Shown piece after piece: positions 33,792 to 42,072 of a DNA stretch of 64,000 nt (position 1 is its first letter; each line of letters starts with the position of its first letter). Origin of the DNA: an uncultured Fretibacterium sp. GTDB taxonomy: Bacteria; Synergistota; Synergistia; Synergistales; Aminobacteriaceae. Both the position numbers and the translations under genes were made by a program. Under the pieces are notes generated by a model that was given only the letters and a program-made list of their open reading frames with translations, was not told the origin of the DNA and ran no database searches. The DNA lies in assembly GCA_937915755.1 (NCBI GenBank), contig CALGGR010000325.1, positions 15,744 through 79,743 of the forward strand, read 5' to 3'.

Positions 33792-34943
33792 ATGAAAATG
33801 CTATCACTACCCAAGAATTTTGAGAGCTTCAACGATGCCCGCAAAAAATCATTCATGGCACTCTATGAGGCTAAACAGGCCGGGAAGAAAGTTGTCGGCA
33901 CATTCTGCTCATATACTCCGGTCGAACTTATCAACGCCGCCGGAGCAATCTCGGTCGGACTTTGCGGGAAATCCGAGCAGGGAATAGCCGAAGCTGAGAC
34001 GCGGCTTCCGAAAACTCTCTGCCCTTTAATCAAAGCAAGCTACGGAATGGCGATGACTGACCAATGCCCATACTTCTATTTCTCTGACGGAATTTTAGCC
34101 GAGACGACCTGCGACGGTAAGAAGAAGATGTATGAGCTTATGAGCCTCTTGAAGCCCGTACATGTAATGAACTTGCCGCAGGGAAGAGATCAGGCAATGG
34201 CCATCGAATCGTGGACTGAGGAAGTTAAACGCGCCGCGAAGTTCCTTGAGGGACTGTTCAATGTAACGATAACTGAGGACAAACTTCATGACGCTATCGT
34301 TTACCGCAACAAAGTACGCAAAGCCATCGTTGATTTGTACGAGGTGGCAAAGATGAAACCGTCTCCAGTCTCAGGCTACGAGATAAGCACGGTTGCTGAG
34401 AGCGCGGATTTCCACTTCACCGACGATGACCTTGTGGCTAAAATCGAGAGGACTACGCGCGAGTTCAAGGAACGTATACGCAATGACGGAGAAGGAAGGC
34501 CGAGAGTCCTCATAACAGGCTGCCCGAATGCAGGAGTGCGCGACAAAATCATCAAGCGTCTTGAGGAACTTGGAGCTGATTATGTCTGTGCTGACAACTG
34601 CGCCGGGCCGAGAACACAGAAGTTTATGGTCGACGAAAATTCAGACCCTTACAGGGCAATCGCTGAACGTTATCTCAAAATCAACTGTTCCGTTATGACC
34701 CCGAATACTGCGCGCTTTGATGACATCAAGGCACTTATTGACGAGTATCAGGCTGACGGTGTAATAGAGATAGTTCTTCACGGCTGCCACACATTCGCGG
34801 TTGAAGCATACACGACGATGAACATTGTGCAGAACGATCTCGGTATGCCTTACATGAGGCTTGATACGGATTTTTCGCAGTCTGACAAAGGACAGATAGA
34901 AACAAGGCTCGGAGCATTCATTGAAATGATGACTGCGGCCTGA
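33792..34943 (+). CDS. Double-cubane-cluster (DCCP/YjiM-type) reductase, 2-hydroxyacyl-CoA dehydratase family
   Basis: This 383-residue protein closely follows E. coli YjiM in length and motifs: VVGTFCSYTPVELINAAGA, TLCPLIKASYGMAMTDQCPYFYFSD, ETTCDGKKKMYEL in the first domain, and ITGCPNAG, CADNCAGPRTQKF, NCSVMTPN and GCHTFAVEAY in the second. Structurally studied members bind a double-cubane [8Fe-9S] cluster and, after one-electron activation by an ATPase, reduce small molecules. The activator is encoded at 35551-36306. No CoA substrate genes are nearby, so a hydroxyacyl-CoA dehydratase role is unlikely. The natural substrate is unknown. Confidence 0.85.
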   Translation: MKMLSLPKNFESFNDARKKSFMALYEAKQAGKKVVGTFCSYTPVELINAAGAISVGLCGKSEQGIAEAETRLPKTLCPLIKASYGMAMTDQCPYFYFSDGILAETTCDGKKKMYELMSLLKPVHVMNLPQGRDQAMAIESWTEEVKRAAKFLEGLFNVTITEDKLHDAIVYRNKVRKAIVDLYEVAKMKPSPVSGYEISTVAESADFHFTDDDLVAKIERTTREFKERIRNDGEGRPRVLITGCPNAGVRDKIIKRLEELGADYVCADNCAGPRTQKFMVDENSDPYRAIAERYLKINCSVMTPNTARFDDIKALIDEYQADGVIEIVLHGCHTFAVEAYTTMNIVQNDLGMPYMRLDTDFSQSDKGQIETRLGAFIEMMTAA

Positions 34944-34968
34944 GAATAATTTACAGGAGGTTTTAAGA

Positions 34969-35550
34969 ATGGTAAAAGTTGATGCAATGGGCAAACTTTG
35001 CCCCGAACCAGTCATAATGACAAAGGCAGAAGTCGAGAAGGGCGCGGACGAAATCGAGGTACTCGTCGACAACGATATAGCAGTCTCGAATGTAACACGT
35101 CTCCTTGAAGGTAAGGGCTTCAGCGTTGAGCTTTCAAGGTCAGGAAACGAACGCAAACTCACGGCCAAGAAGACAGCTTCAGGTTCAGCACCTGCTGCGT
35201 CGTCAAAGCGTGATGAACTTCTCGCAATCCTCGTTGCCCATGATGTTCTCGGCGGTAACGACAAGGAACTCGGCGAAGTCCTCATGAAAGCGTTTCTAGG
35301 CTGCATCTCGAAACTTTCACGCCGCCCCGCTGTTATGGCGTTCATGAATGAGGGCGTGAAGCTGGTACTGCCTGAGTCGTCAGCCTGCGATTACATCAAG
35401 GAGCTTGAGAAGGCCGGAACAAAGATTCTCGTCTGCGGAACATGCACAACGCATTTCAACATCACTGACAAAATCGCGGTCGGTACGATTTCCAACATGT
35501 TCGAGATTATGGAGATGATTACCGGCGCGGACAATACGCTGATATTCTAA
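34969..35550 (+). CDS. yedF: YedF: TusA domain fused to DsrE-like domain, selenium-associated
   Basis: This 193-residue protein has an N-terminal TusA domain (MGKLCPEPVIMTKAEVEKG, carrier Cys near residue 10) and, after an Ala/Ser linker, a DsrE-like domain (LLAILVAHDVLGGNDKELGEVLMKAFL and LVCGTCTTHFN with a CxxC). This matches the sulfurtransferase-like selenium metabolism protein YedF (TIGR03527). It stands between the DCCP gene and the activator and abuts the activator start. It may deliver Se or S to a DCCP enzyme or take it from one; this is inference. Confidence 0.87.
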   Translation: MVKVDAMGKLCPEPVIMTKAEVEKGADEIEVLVDNDIAVSNVTRLLEGKGFSVELSRSGNERKLTAKKTASGSAPAASSKRDELLAILVAHDVLGGNDKELGEVLMKAFLGCISKLSRRPAVMAFMNEGVKLVLPESSACDYIKELEKAGTKILVCGTCTTHFNITDKIAVGTISNMFEIMEMITGADNTLIF

Positions 35551-36306
35551 ATGCTTTACGCGGGTATAGACATCGGTTCAACGGCGGCTAAAGCTGTATT
35601 GATGAATGAAAACAGAGACGAGATTCTCGGGCGTAAACTGATGCCCTCAGGCTGGAACAGCAGGGAGACGGCTCAGGAAATGCTTGAATGGCTCTTGTCT
35701 CTGGGACATTCACGCGATGACATCAAAATTATTGCGACTGGTTACGGGCGTATATCGGTGCCTTACGCTGACAGCACATTAACTGAGATTACATGTCATG
35801 GAAAGGGCGCGGCATTTCTTGGCGGTGAAAATCTCACGGTCATAGACATTGGAGGTCAGGACACGAAGGTAATAATTCTGAGGAACGGGCGGGTTATTGA
35901 CTTCGTTATGAATGATAAATGCTCGGCTGGAACTGGGAAATTCCTTGAGGTCATGGCCAACCGAATGGGATTGACGCTTCCTGAATTTTTCGGGCTTGCT
36001 GAAAACGGAAAGGACATCAAAATTTCGTCGATGTGTACGGTCTTTGCTGAGAGCGAAATTGTCAGCCTCATGGGACTTGGAACTCCGCGCGAGGATATAG
36101 CCTGCGGAGCTGTCGGTTCAGTTGTGTCGAAGGTTGCGACTTTAGTCAGCCGTAAAAATCCATCGGGCGGTTACTTTTTGACGGGCGGATTTTGTGAAAG
36201 CACCCTTTTGATTCGTAAGCTGTCGGAAACTTTAGGCTCTGAAGTCAGGACGAGTCCTGATGCGCGTTTTGCAGGAGCGATAGGGGCGGCGTTGCTGGGC
36301 AAATGA
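35551..36306 (+). CDS. ATP-dependent activator of 2-hydroxyacyl-CoA dehydratase/DCCP family (YjiL/HgdC type)
   Basis: This 251-residue ASKHA ATPase begins YAGIDIGSTAAKAVLM (phosphate loop) and contains TVIDIGGQDTKVI. The two Cys that bind one 4Fe-4S cluster across the homodimer are in NDKCSAGTGKFLEVMA and ISSMCTVFAESEI. Such proteins inject an electron into the dehydratase or DCCP at the cost of ATP. Its length fits YjiL. It lies between yedF and the half-size DCCP-like gene (four-base overlap), so it probably serves both DCCP proteins of this operon. Confidence 0.9.
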   Translation: MLYAGIDIGSTAAKAVLMNENRDEILGRKLMPSGWNSRETAQEMLEWLLSLGHSRDDIKIIATGYGRISVPYADSTLTEITCHGKGAAFLGGENLTVIDIGGQDTKVIILRNGRVIDFVMNDKCSAGTGKFLEVMANRMGLTLPEFFGLAENGKDIKISSMCTVFAESEIVSLMGLGTPREDIACGAVGSVVSKVATLVSRKNPSGGYFLTGGFCESTLLIRKLSETLGSEVRTSPDARFAGAIGAALLGK

Positions 36307-36935
36307 TTCTTTATGAGCTAGAGAATCTCCGGCGAATGGCATATGTCAGGGCTGTTATGAGTGATTACGTCGTGGGCTACATCGGAATGAAGATACCCAT
36401 CGAGATATTTCATGCGCTTGGGCTTATGGCTGTTCCTGTTTACGGTATCGACAGGGAAATCCTGAAGTTTTCACGCGAGGAGAAGCTATGCCCTTTGGTT
36501 GATGCAACGATAACCTATGCGAAGACGGATAAATGCCCGCTCATTCACAGCGCAAAGATGATTGTGATTGATGATACATGCGATTTGATGAGGGGAAAAA
36601 TGTCCGGGCTTCAGGGGAAATGCATTCACTTTTACGACAACGACCGTGAAAATTTGATTGCGGTTATCGAAGAAGTTTACGGCAGAAAGTTTCAGGCTGA
36701 AAATCTGAGTTCTGTTCAGAAAGAGCTTGAACGTATACACAGCCGCGTAAAGTCATTGACGAATGACGAGGTTCAGAGCTTCATTCTTGAATATTACGTC
36801 AACTTTCTGGACTTGCCTGAACGCATGAATTTCCTTGACACTTTGCAGGGTAAAGAAATTCGTTTGTCTCATGAGTTCGTCGAGACTATTTATCGTTGTC
36901 CCGAATGCGGGGGCAAATTTTTGAGGGAGGGATAG
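36303..36935 (+). CDS. Half-size DCCP/2-hydroxyacyl-CoA dehydratase-like protein
   Basis: This 210-residue protein aligns with the first domain only of the DCCP enzymes: GYIGMKIPIEIFHALGLMAVPVYG, then LCPLVDATITYAKTDKCPLIHSAKMIVIDDTCD, which keeps the three Cys with the same spacing as LCPLIKAS..DQCPYF..TTCD. The second cluster-binding domain is absent. It ends with YRCPECGGKF, a CPxCG metal-binding knuckle. It overlaps the activator by four bases and precedes the second DCCP by four bases. It could form a heterodimer with a DCCP or insert its cluster. There is no sign of a frameshift. Confidence 0.75.
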   Translation: MILYELENLRRMAYVRAVMSDYVVGYIGMKIPIEIFHALGLMAVPVYGIDREILKFSREEKLCPLVDATITYAKTDKCPLIHSAKMIVIDDTCDLMRGKMSGLQGKCIHFYDNDRENLIAVIEEVYGRKFQAENLSSVQKELERIHSRVKSLTNDEVQSFILEYYVNFLDLPERMNFLDTLQGKEIRLSHEFVETIYRCPECGGKFLREG

Positions 36936-36939
36936 ATTT

Positions 36940-38217
36940 ATGGCAGATTATCACGAAATGTGGGAAGCTCTTGGAATGGACGTTAAAACACACGACCTTC
37001 TATGTGAGGCACTTCCCGGAGCGTTCGGAGATGTTTACTTGTCGCAGGAGAACAGGCCGGAAGGTATGGACTACTTCAACATGGTGGTCGCTGAAATTCA
37101 CGGCATAAGGCCCGCTGAACTCGTCGAGCATAAGAAGAAAGGCGGAAAGGTCGTCGGGACATTCTGCATTCATGTACCCGATGAAATTCCGATTTCGGCA
37201 GGAGCTATTGCTACGGGGTTATGCTCAGGGTCTCAGTTCTGGGTTCCGGGAGGCGAAAAGAAGTTACCCGCCGCAACTTGTCCGCTGATTAAGGCGAGTT
37301 TGGGCGCGAGGTTTGACAGGACATGCCCGTTCTTCAGGCTCGCGGATTTGTTCGTCGGTGAGACCACGTGCGACGGTAAGAAAAAGGCTTGGGAAATTCT
37401 CGCTGAGGACGCGCCAATGTACATCATGGACATTCCGCAGATGAAAAGGCCGAAAGACTATGAGCATTGGAACGAGGAAATTCACGGCTATCTGAAGAAG
37501 TGTGAGGAGCTTACAGGCAACGAGGTAACTCCCGCAAGCCTAAGAAGCGCGATTATTCTCCTCAACAAGAAGCGCAAGGCTCTCCATAGGCTCGCAAGTT
37601 TCCGAAAACTCGACAACATTCCCATAAGCGGGAAAGATGTTCTTCTCATCACGCAGATAGCATTCTACGATGACCCCGCAAGAATCACAGCGCAAATCAA
37701 CAAGCTCTGCGATGAACTTGACGAACGCGCAAAGAATAATGTCTCAGTCTTCCCGAAAGGAACAAAGAGGATTTTGCTGACTGGTACACCGCTTTCAATC
37801 CCGAACTGGAAACTTCACCACATCATTGAAACTCTCGGCGGTGCTGTGGTATGCGAGGAGATGTGCACGGGAATACGTTATTACGAGAAGTGCGTCGACG
37901 AATCAGGCTCGACGATTGACGAGATGATTACGCATTTGACTGAGCGTTACATGGGAGCGATTCACTGTGCTTGCTTCACGCCGAACTCAGAGCGGATCGA
38001 CGACATCAAACGTCTGGCTAAAGAGTACAAGGCTGACGGAGTTATTGACGTGAACCTGAAGTTCTGCAACATCTATGACACTGAGGGCTACTTCGTCGAA
38101 CGTGAGCTGAATAACGCGGGTATTCCCGTTCTCGGAATAGAGACCGACTACACGGATCAGGACGCTGAACAGCTCAAGACCCGAATCGGCGCGTTCTTGG
38201 AGATGCTGGGGAATTGA
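36940..38217 (+). CDS. Second double-cubane-cluster (DCCP-type) reductase
   Basis: This 425-residue paralogue has an N-terminal extension of about 60 residues relative to the first DCCP. Motifs are VVGTFCIHVPDEIPISAGAIATGLC, ATCPLIKASLGARFDRTCPFFRLAD, ETTCDGKKKAWEI, then CEEMCTGIRYYEKCVDE, CACFTPN, NLKFCNIYDTEG and the closing GIETDYTDQDAEQLKTRI. The site GCPNAG of the first copy is GTPLSI here, so one Cys is missing. It follows the half-size protein and overlaps the DUF3343 gene. Substrate is unknown; two different DCCPs in one operon suggest different substrates or a complex. Confidence 0.85.
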   Translation: MADYHEMWEALGMDVKTHDLLCEALPGAFGDVYLSQENRPEGMDYFNMVVAEIHGIRPAELVEHKKKGGKVVGTFCIHVPDEIPISAGAIATGLCSGSQFWVPGGEKKLPAATCPLIKASLGARFDRTCPFFRLADLFVGETTCDGKKKAWEILAEDAPMYIMDIPQMKRPKDYEHWNEEIHGYLKKCEELTGNEVTPASLRSAIILLNKKRKALHRLASFRKLDNIPISGKDVLLITQIAFYDDPARITAQINKLCDELDERAKNNVSVFPKGTKRILLTGTPLSIPNWKLHHIIETLGGAVVCEEMCTGIRYYEKCVDESGSTIDEMITHLTERYMGAIHCACFTPNSERIDDIKRLAKEYKADGVIDVNLKFCNIYDTEGYFVERELNNAGIPVLGIETDYTDQDAEQLKTRIGAFLEMLGN

Positions 38218-38471
38218 GCGCGAGGCATTACGTTTTATTTCCCGACGTAACGAACGCACAGAGGCTCTATGACATTCTCAAGGCTGGGGGCATAAAATGC
38301 ACATTCGCTCCCACGCCTAGAGAGGCCGACAAATGTTGCGGGGTCTGTGTTCTCTTTCAAGATGGCAACGACAGAGAGGCAATCGAAAAATTCATCTCTG
38401 AGAACGGAATAAATATCTTGAGATTTTACGACGGAGAATCAGGCGACCCCCAAAGAATGAAATTTTGCTGA
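38214..38471 (+). CDS. DUF3343 protein (putative Se/S carrier-like), second copy
   Basis: This 85-residue protein resembles the one at 12290-12511: YVLFPDVTNAQRLYDILKAGGIKCTFAPTPREADKCCGVCVLF, with a KCCGVC cluster at the family's Cys position. TTG 38214 overlaps the DCCP stop by four bases. In both loci the DUF3343 gene follows a redox operon and is translationally coupled to the last enzyme. Confidence 0.82.
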   Translation: MSARHYVLFPDVTNAQRLYDILKAGGIKCTFAPTPREADKCCGVCVLFQDGNDREAIEKFISENGINILRFYDGESGDPQRMKFC

Positions 38472-38490
38472 ATTGAGGTGGAATTGAAGT

Positions 38491-39396
38491 ATGGATTTTC
38501 TGAAACGTTATCCTATTCCGATAGCTGGATTGATTCTCGGGCTTTTCGCGCTTGGGAACTTGATACAGAGTTACAGTGCTGATGCGAGGATTGCACTCGG
38601 AGTAACCGCATTGGTCTTATACGTTCCTTATCTGCTGAAAGTTGCTGTACTGAACGTTAAACTGCGTGAGCCGCTTGACAATCCTGTAGCTGCGAGCGTC
38701 TTCCCGACGTTCACGATGGCCACGATGCTTCTCGCGGGCTACGTGAAACCTTACAGCGCTGGGTGTGCAAGCATAATATGGTACGCGGGATTAGCCGGCC
38801 ATGTACTGCTGATAATATGGTTCACGATGAAGTTTCTGCTTCGTAACTTTGCAATCAAAAAGGTATTCCCGTCATGGTTCATTGTCTACGTCGGGATTGC
38901 TGTAGCGAGTGTTTCTGCGCCTGTTACGGGACAGTTAGCGATAGGGCGGTATGCGTTCTGGTTCGCGTTCGTAACTTACATCTGCCTTCTCGTCATAGTC
39001 TGCAAGAGAGTGTTCCTCGTCGGCGAAATTCCTGCTCCGGCCATGCCTACAACGGTAATATTTGCGGCTCCTGCTTCACTTCTGCTCGCGGGGTACATGG
39101 TTTCGTTCCCGGAAAAGGAAGCATGGATTGTGTACTTGCTGTTCGCAATGTCGATGTTCTTCTGGGTCGTGGGAATGATGTATTTCGCAAAGACTTTCAG
39201 GGGCGCGTTCATGCCTAGTCATTCAGCTTTCACGTTCCCGTTGGTGATAAGCGGAATTGCAACTAAGATGTCAGCGCAGTTCACGGGATTTTCGTGGCAG
39301 GGTGCATTTGCTGACATTCAGACGTTGATTGCGGCAGTAATCGTTTTGTGGGTACTTGCGCGCTACGTGATGTTTCTGTTCAACGGCGCGAAGTAA
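38491..39396 (+). CDS. TDT-family (TehA/SLAC1-like) membrane transporter
   Basis: This 301-residue protein has about ten hydrophobic helices and the TDT pattern (GLILGLFALGN at the start, FPTFTMATMLLAGYVKPY, SHSAFTFPLVISGIATKM). TehA and SLAC1 are anion channels, and the fungal relative Ssu1 exports sulfite. Given the Se/S context it could export a small anion made by the DCCP system, for example sulfite or selenite. That is inference. It lies about 20 bases after the DUF3343 gene with GAGG upstream. Confidence 0.8.
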   Translation: MDFLKRYPIPIAGLILGLFALGNLIQSYSADARIALGVTALVLYVPYLLKVAVLNVKLREPLDNPVAASVFPTFTMATMLLAGYVKPYSAGCASIIWYAGLAGHVLLIIWFTMKFLLRNFAIKKVFPSWFIVYVGIAVASVSAPVTGQLAIGRYAFWFAFVTYICLLVIVCKRVFLVGEIPAPAMPTTVIFAAPASLLLAGYMVSFPEKEAWIVYLLFAMSMFFWVVGMMYFAKTFRGAFMPSHSAFTFPLVISGIATKMSAQFTGFSWQGAFADIQTLIAAVIVLWVLARYVMFLFNGAK

Positions 39397-39423
39397 GGTA
39401 AAAATTCAAGGGGGTAAATTTCA

Positions 39424-39894
39424 ATGACACGTGAAGAATATGTGAAGTCAATCCGTGATACCGCAGAAGAATATTTCAGGAGCGGTACATACTTCTGTTC
39501 TGAGGCGGTACTTCAGACGATCAACGATGCGCTTGGCCAGCCTTTCAGCGAGGAAATCGTGAAGATGGCATCAAGTTTCCCGATTGGAATGGGGAAGGCT
39601 CAGTGCTTATGCGGTGCGGTTTCGGGCGGAGAGATGGCACTCGGTATCGTCTATGGGCGAGTGAAGGGTCAGCCTATGGATCCTAAGATGTTTGTGGTTG
39701 CGAAGGGCCTTCATGATTTCGTGAAAGAGAAATACGGGGCAACATGCTGCCGTGTTATGACGCGACAGTGGGCAGGGGATAATTTCATGTCGCCTGAGCG
39801 CAAGGCACATTGCATCGAGATTACGGGTGTAGTTGCGGAGTGGGTAGCGAACACACTCATTGACGACGGGAAGCTGGTAGTACCTGCCGCGTAA
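39424..39894 (+). CDS. C_GCAxxG_C_C family redox protein
   Basis: This 156-residue protein has the family pattern: YFCSEAVLQ, then CLCGAVSGGEMALG (GCAxxG region, here CGAVSGG) and ATCCRVMT, with a final Cys in KAHCIEI. The family is of unknown function, recurrent beside redox enzymes, and its Cys may bind a metal cluster. AAGGGGG precedes the ATG. It ends the DCCP operon and faces a bidirectional terminator. Confidence 0.85.
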   Translation: MTREEYVKSIRDTAEEYFRSGTYFCSEAVLQTINDALGQPFSEEIVKMASSFPIGMGKAQCLCGAVSGGEMALGIVYGRVKGQPMDPKMFVVAKGLHDFVKEKYGATCCRVMTRQWAGDNFMSPERKAHCIEITGVVAEWVANTLIDDGKLVVPAA

Positions 39895-39941
39895 AGATTT
39901 TACCAACATATCAAAAGTCCTCTCCAAACTGAGAAAAAATT

Positions 39942-39976
39942 TCCCCCGGCCATGTTCTGACTGGGGGACTTTTTGT
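39942..39976. terminator. Bidirectional terminator between the C_GCAxxG_C_C gene and speE
   Basis: TCCCCC (39942-39947) pairs with GGGGGA (39963-39968). TTTTTG follows on the plus strand and an AAAAAATT run precedes, which serves the minus strand. The flanking genes are convergent. Confidence 0.75.
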
Positions 39977-40827
39977 TACTTTATCATTTCTTCAAGGAAA
40001 GGCGGCAAAACGAAGCTAGCCCTATGAATCTCAGACGTGTAATATCTTGTAGGCTTAACCATCCTCAAAGGCTCAAACGAACTCTCACGCATTGAAGCGA
40101 GGCCGTAAGTCCACATTCCCGAAGGATACGTCGGCACAACTCCCCAGTACATTCGCACGCACGGAAATACCTTCCTCATCTCACGTATCGCCTGAGTCAT
40201 TATGTCGGTGTCAGTGAACGGCGATTCCGTGAGTTCCGAGAGCATGGCCGAGTCCGTCATTACCCTCTTAACGTCCTCGTAGAATCCCGACTGGAACAAC
40301 CCCGCAGCAAAGTCAACAGGGTCTGTGCTGTCAATAATAACTACATCGTAGCGTTCGTCCGTCTCACGGATATACTTCATCGCGTCCATACATTTAACGT
40401 CCGCCCTCGCGTCATCAAATGAACAGCCAGCGAACGGCAGATACTTCTTCGACGATTCTATGACTCTCTCGTCAATGTCGATGAGGGTGCATTTCTTCAC
40501 GCATCCATGCTTCAGGACCTCGCGCATTATTGCCCCGTCTCCTCCGCCTATAATCATAACGTTCTTGGGGTCAGGGTGAGCGCAGATAGGAACGTGAGCC
40601 ATCATCTCAGAGTATGTGAACTCGTCCCGTTCAGTGAGCTGGTATGCGCCGTCAAGCATCAGGGTTCGGCCGTATTCGTATGTGTCAGCAATGAGAAGCT
40701 CTTGATACGGAGTCTTCTCGGAATGAAGAACGCTCTTGACGCGCATTGAGAGCTTGAGATTGTCGGTGCTGTATTCGGTCAGCCAAAGCTCATTGTTCCT
40801 CTTTGGCCTCATAACATACTCGCTCAT
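39976..40827 (-). CDS. speE: Spermidine synthase (polyamine aminopropyltransferase)
   Basis: This 283-residue enzyme moves an aminopropyl group from decarboxylated SAM to putrescine. It has the N-terminal strand domain (SVLHSEKTPYQELLIADTYEYGRTLMLDG), the SAM-binding loop VMIIGGGDGAIMREVLKH, acidic LIDIDERVIE and the catalytic VVIIDSTDPV. The length is normal. It overlaps the flavodiiron gene by four bases, an unusual partner that gives no clear functional link. No speD is seen in the window. Confidence 0.92.
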   Translation of the reverse strand: MSEYVMRPKRNNELWLTEYSTDNLKLSMRVKSVLHSEKTPYQELLIADTYEYGRTLMLDGAYQLTERDEFTYSEMMAHVPICAHPDPKNVMIIGGGDGAIMREVLKHGCVKKCTLIDIDERVIESSKKYLPFAGCSFDDARADVKCMDAMKYIRETDERYDVVIIDSTDPVDFAAGLFQSGFYEDVKRVMTDSAMLSELTESPFTDTDIMTQAIREMRKVFPCVRMYWGVVPTYPSGMWTYGLASMRESSFEPLRMVKPTRYYTSEIHRASFVLPPFLEEMIK

Positions 40828-42017
40828 GCCAAGATTGCTTCTCCTAAATTCGCGCCAAGCTCGCAGAGTTTCTCCATATCCTCAGCGGTCGGTGATGTGT
40901 ATACTTCGACTTCCGGCCCTGCAAGCTGTAACTTGCTCTTCTCCGCGTAATCTTTGAGTGCCGTCAATGCTCCCTTGCTCCATGAGTAGCTACCTGCAAC
41001 TCCGAGAATCTTGTTCTTCGGCATACGGTTTAGGAGCTTCGAGCATAGTGCTTCCATTGGCGGGAAAAGCTGTGTGTTATACGTGCAGGCCATGAGCGCA
41101 AAGCCCTTGAACTTCCAGATGTCCCTCAGAATATATGAAGGGTCGGTGCGTGATACGTCGTAGATTCTGATGTCCTTTATGCCGGATTTTGCGAGTCCTG
41201 TTGAGACAGCTTCGGCCATTTTGCGGGTGTTACCGTACATTGAGCCGTAGACGACGACAGCCCCATTCTCGCCCTCGTACTTGCTCCACTTGTCATAGAG
41301 AGAGATGACTTTCTTGATGTCCTTGCGGAAGAGCGTGCCGTGAGACGGGAATATGCTGGTGATTGGGAGTGCGCCGAGCTTCTTCAGTGCGACCTGAACA
41401 ATGTTTGAGTATTTCCCGACTATGCAGGCGTAATACCTCAGCATCTCATCTTCCCAGCGTTCGGGGTTCTTCTCGTCGTCGAAAATTCCTCCCTCATGCG
41501 CCCCAAACCCTCCGAATGAGTCGTTCGAGAACAATACTCCCGTTGTAGTGTCGAACGTTACCATGCTTTCAGGCCAATGAAGCATAGGAACTGTGAAGAA
41601 TCTCAGAACGTGCCCGCCCAAGTCAAGAGTGTCGCCGTCCTTAACGGTTATAACATCCTCAGTGATCCCGTGATAGCCCTTGAGCATCGGGAGAGTCTTT
41701 GCGTTGCCGATGAATTTCAGCGAAGGCCATATTGATTTTAGCTGTGAGATTAGTCCCGCGTGGTCAGGCTCCATATGGTTGACGACAAGATAGTTGAGCG
41801 TCCTGTGTCCGAGAGCCTCAGTGAGCTTGTTCACATAATCATCAAGGTACGGGCCTTTAACCGTGTCGATTGCGGCTGTTGCTGTTGTTCCGAGAACTGC
41901 GTACGCGTTATAGGCGACTCCCTGCGGCAACGGCCAGAGGGACTCGAACATGTCCGTCTCATGGTCATTCACTCCGAGCCACCATGTATCTTTATTCACT
42001 TGTACTGGTTTGTACAC
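40824..42017 (-). CDS. Flavodiiron protein (FprA-type A-flavoprotein)
   Basis: This 397-residue protein reduces O2 (to water) or NO. The N-terminal metallo-beta-lactamase-like domain carries diiron ligands in NHMEPDHAG (HxExDH) and PMLHWPES. The C-terminal flavodoxin domain (from about residue 250) has YGSMYGNTRKMAEAV. GTG 42017 is chosen: AAGGAGG lies seven bases before it and the protein then starts VYKPVQV. An ATG at 42056 would precede this Shine-Dalgarno. In an anaerobe it likely protects the O2-sensitive Fe-S and Sec enzymes. No rubredoxin gene is nearby. Confidence 0.92.
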   Translation of the reverse strand: MYKPVQVNKDTWWLGVNDHETDMFESLWPLPQGVAYNAYAVLGTTATAAIDTVKGPYLDDYVNKLTEALGHRTLNYLVVNHMEPDHAGLISQLKSIWPSLKFIGNAKTLPMLKGYHGITEDVITVKDGDTLDLGGHVLRFFTVPMLHWPESMVTFDTTTGVLFSNDSFGGFGAHEGGIFDDEKNPERWEDEMLRYYACIVGKYSNIVQVALKKLGALPITSIFPSHGTLFRKDIKKVISLYDKWSKYEGENGAVVVYGSMYGNTRKMAEAVSTGLAKSGIKDIRIYDVSRTDPSYILRDIWKFKGFALMACTYNTQLFPPMEALCSKLLNRMPKNKILGVAGSYSWSKGALTALKDYAEKSKLQLAGPEVEVYTSPTAEDMEKLCELGANLGEAILA

Positions 42018-42072
42018 ACTAATTCCTCCTTCTTGTGAGTGATTATTGTCTGCCATTGTATCATGTCATGCC

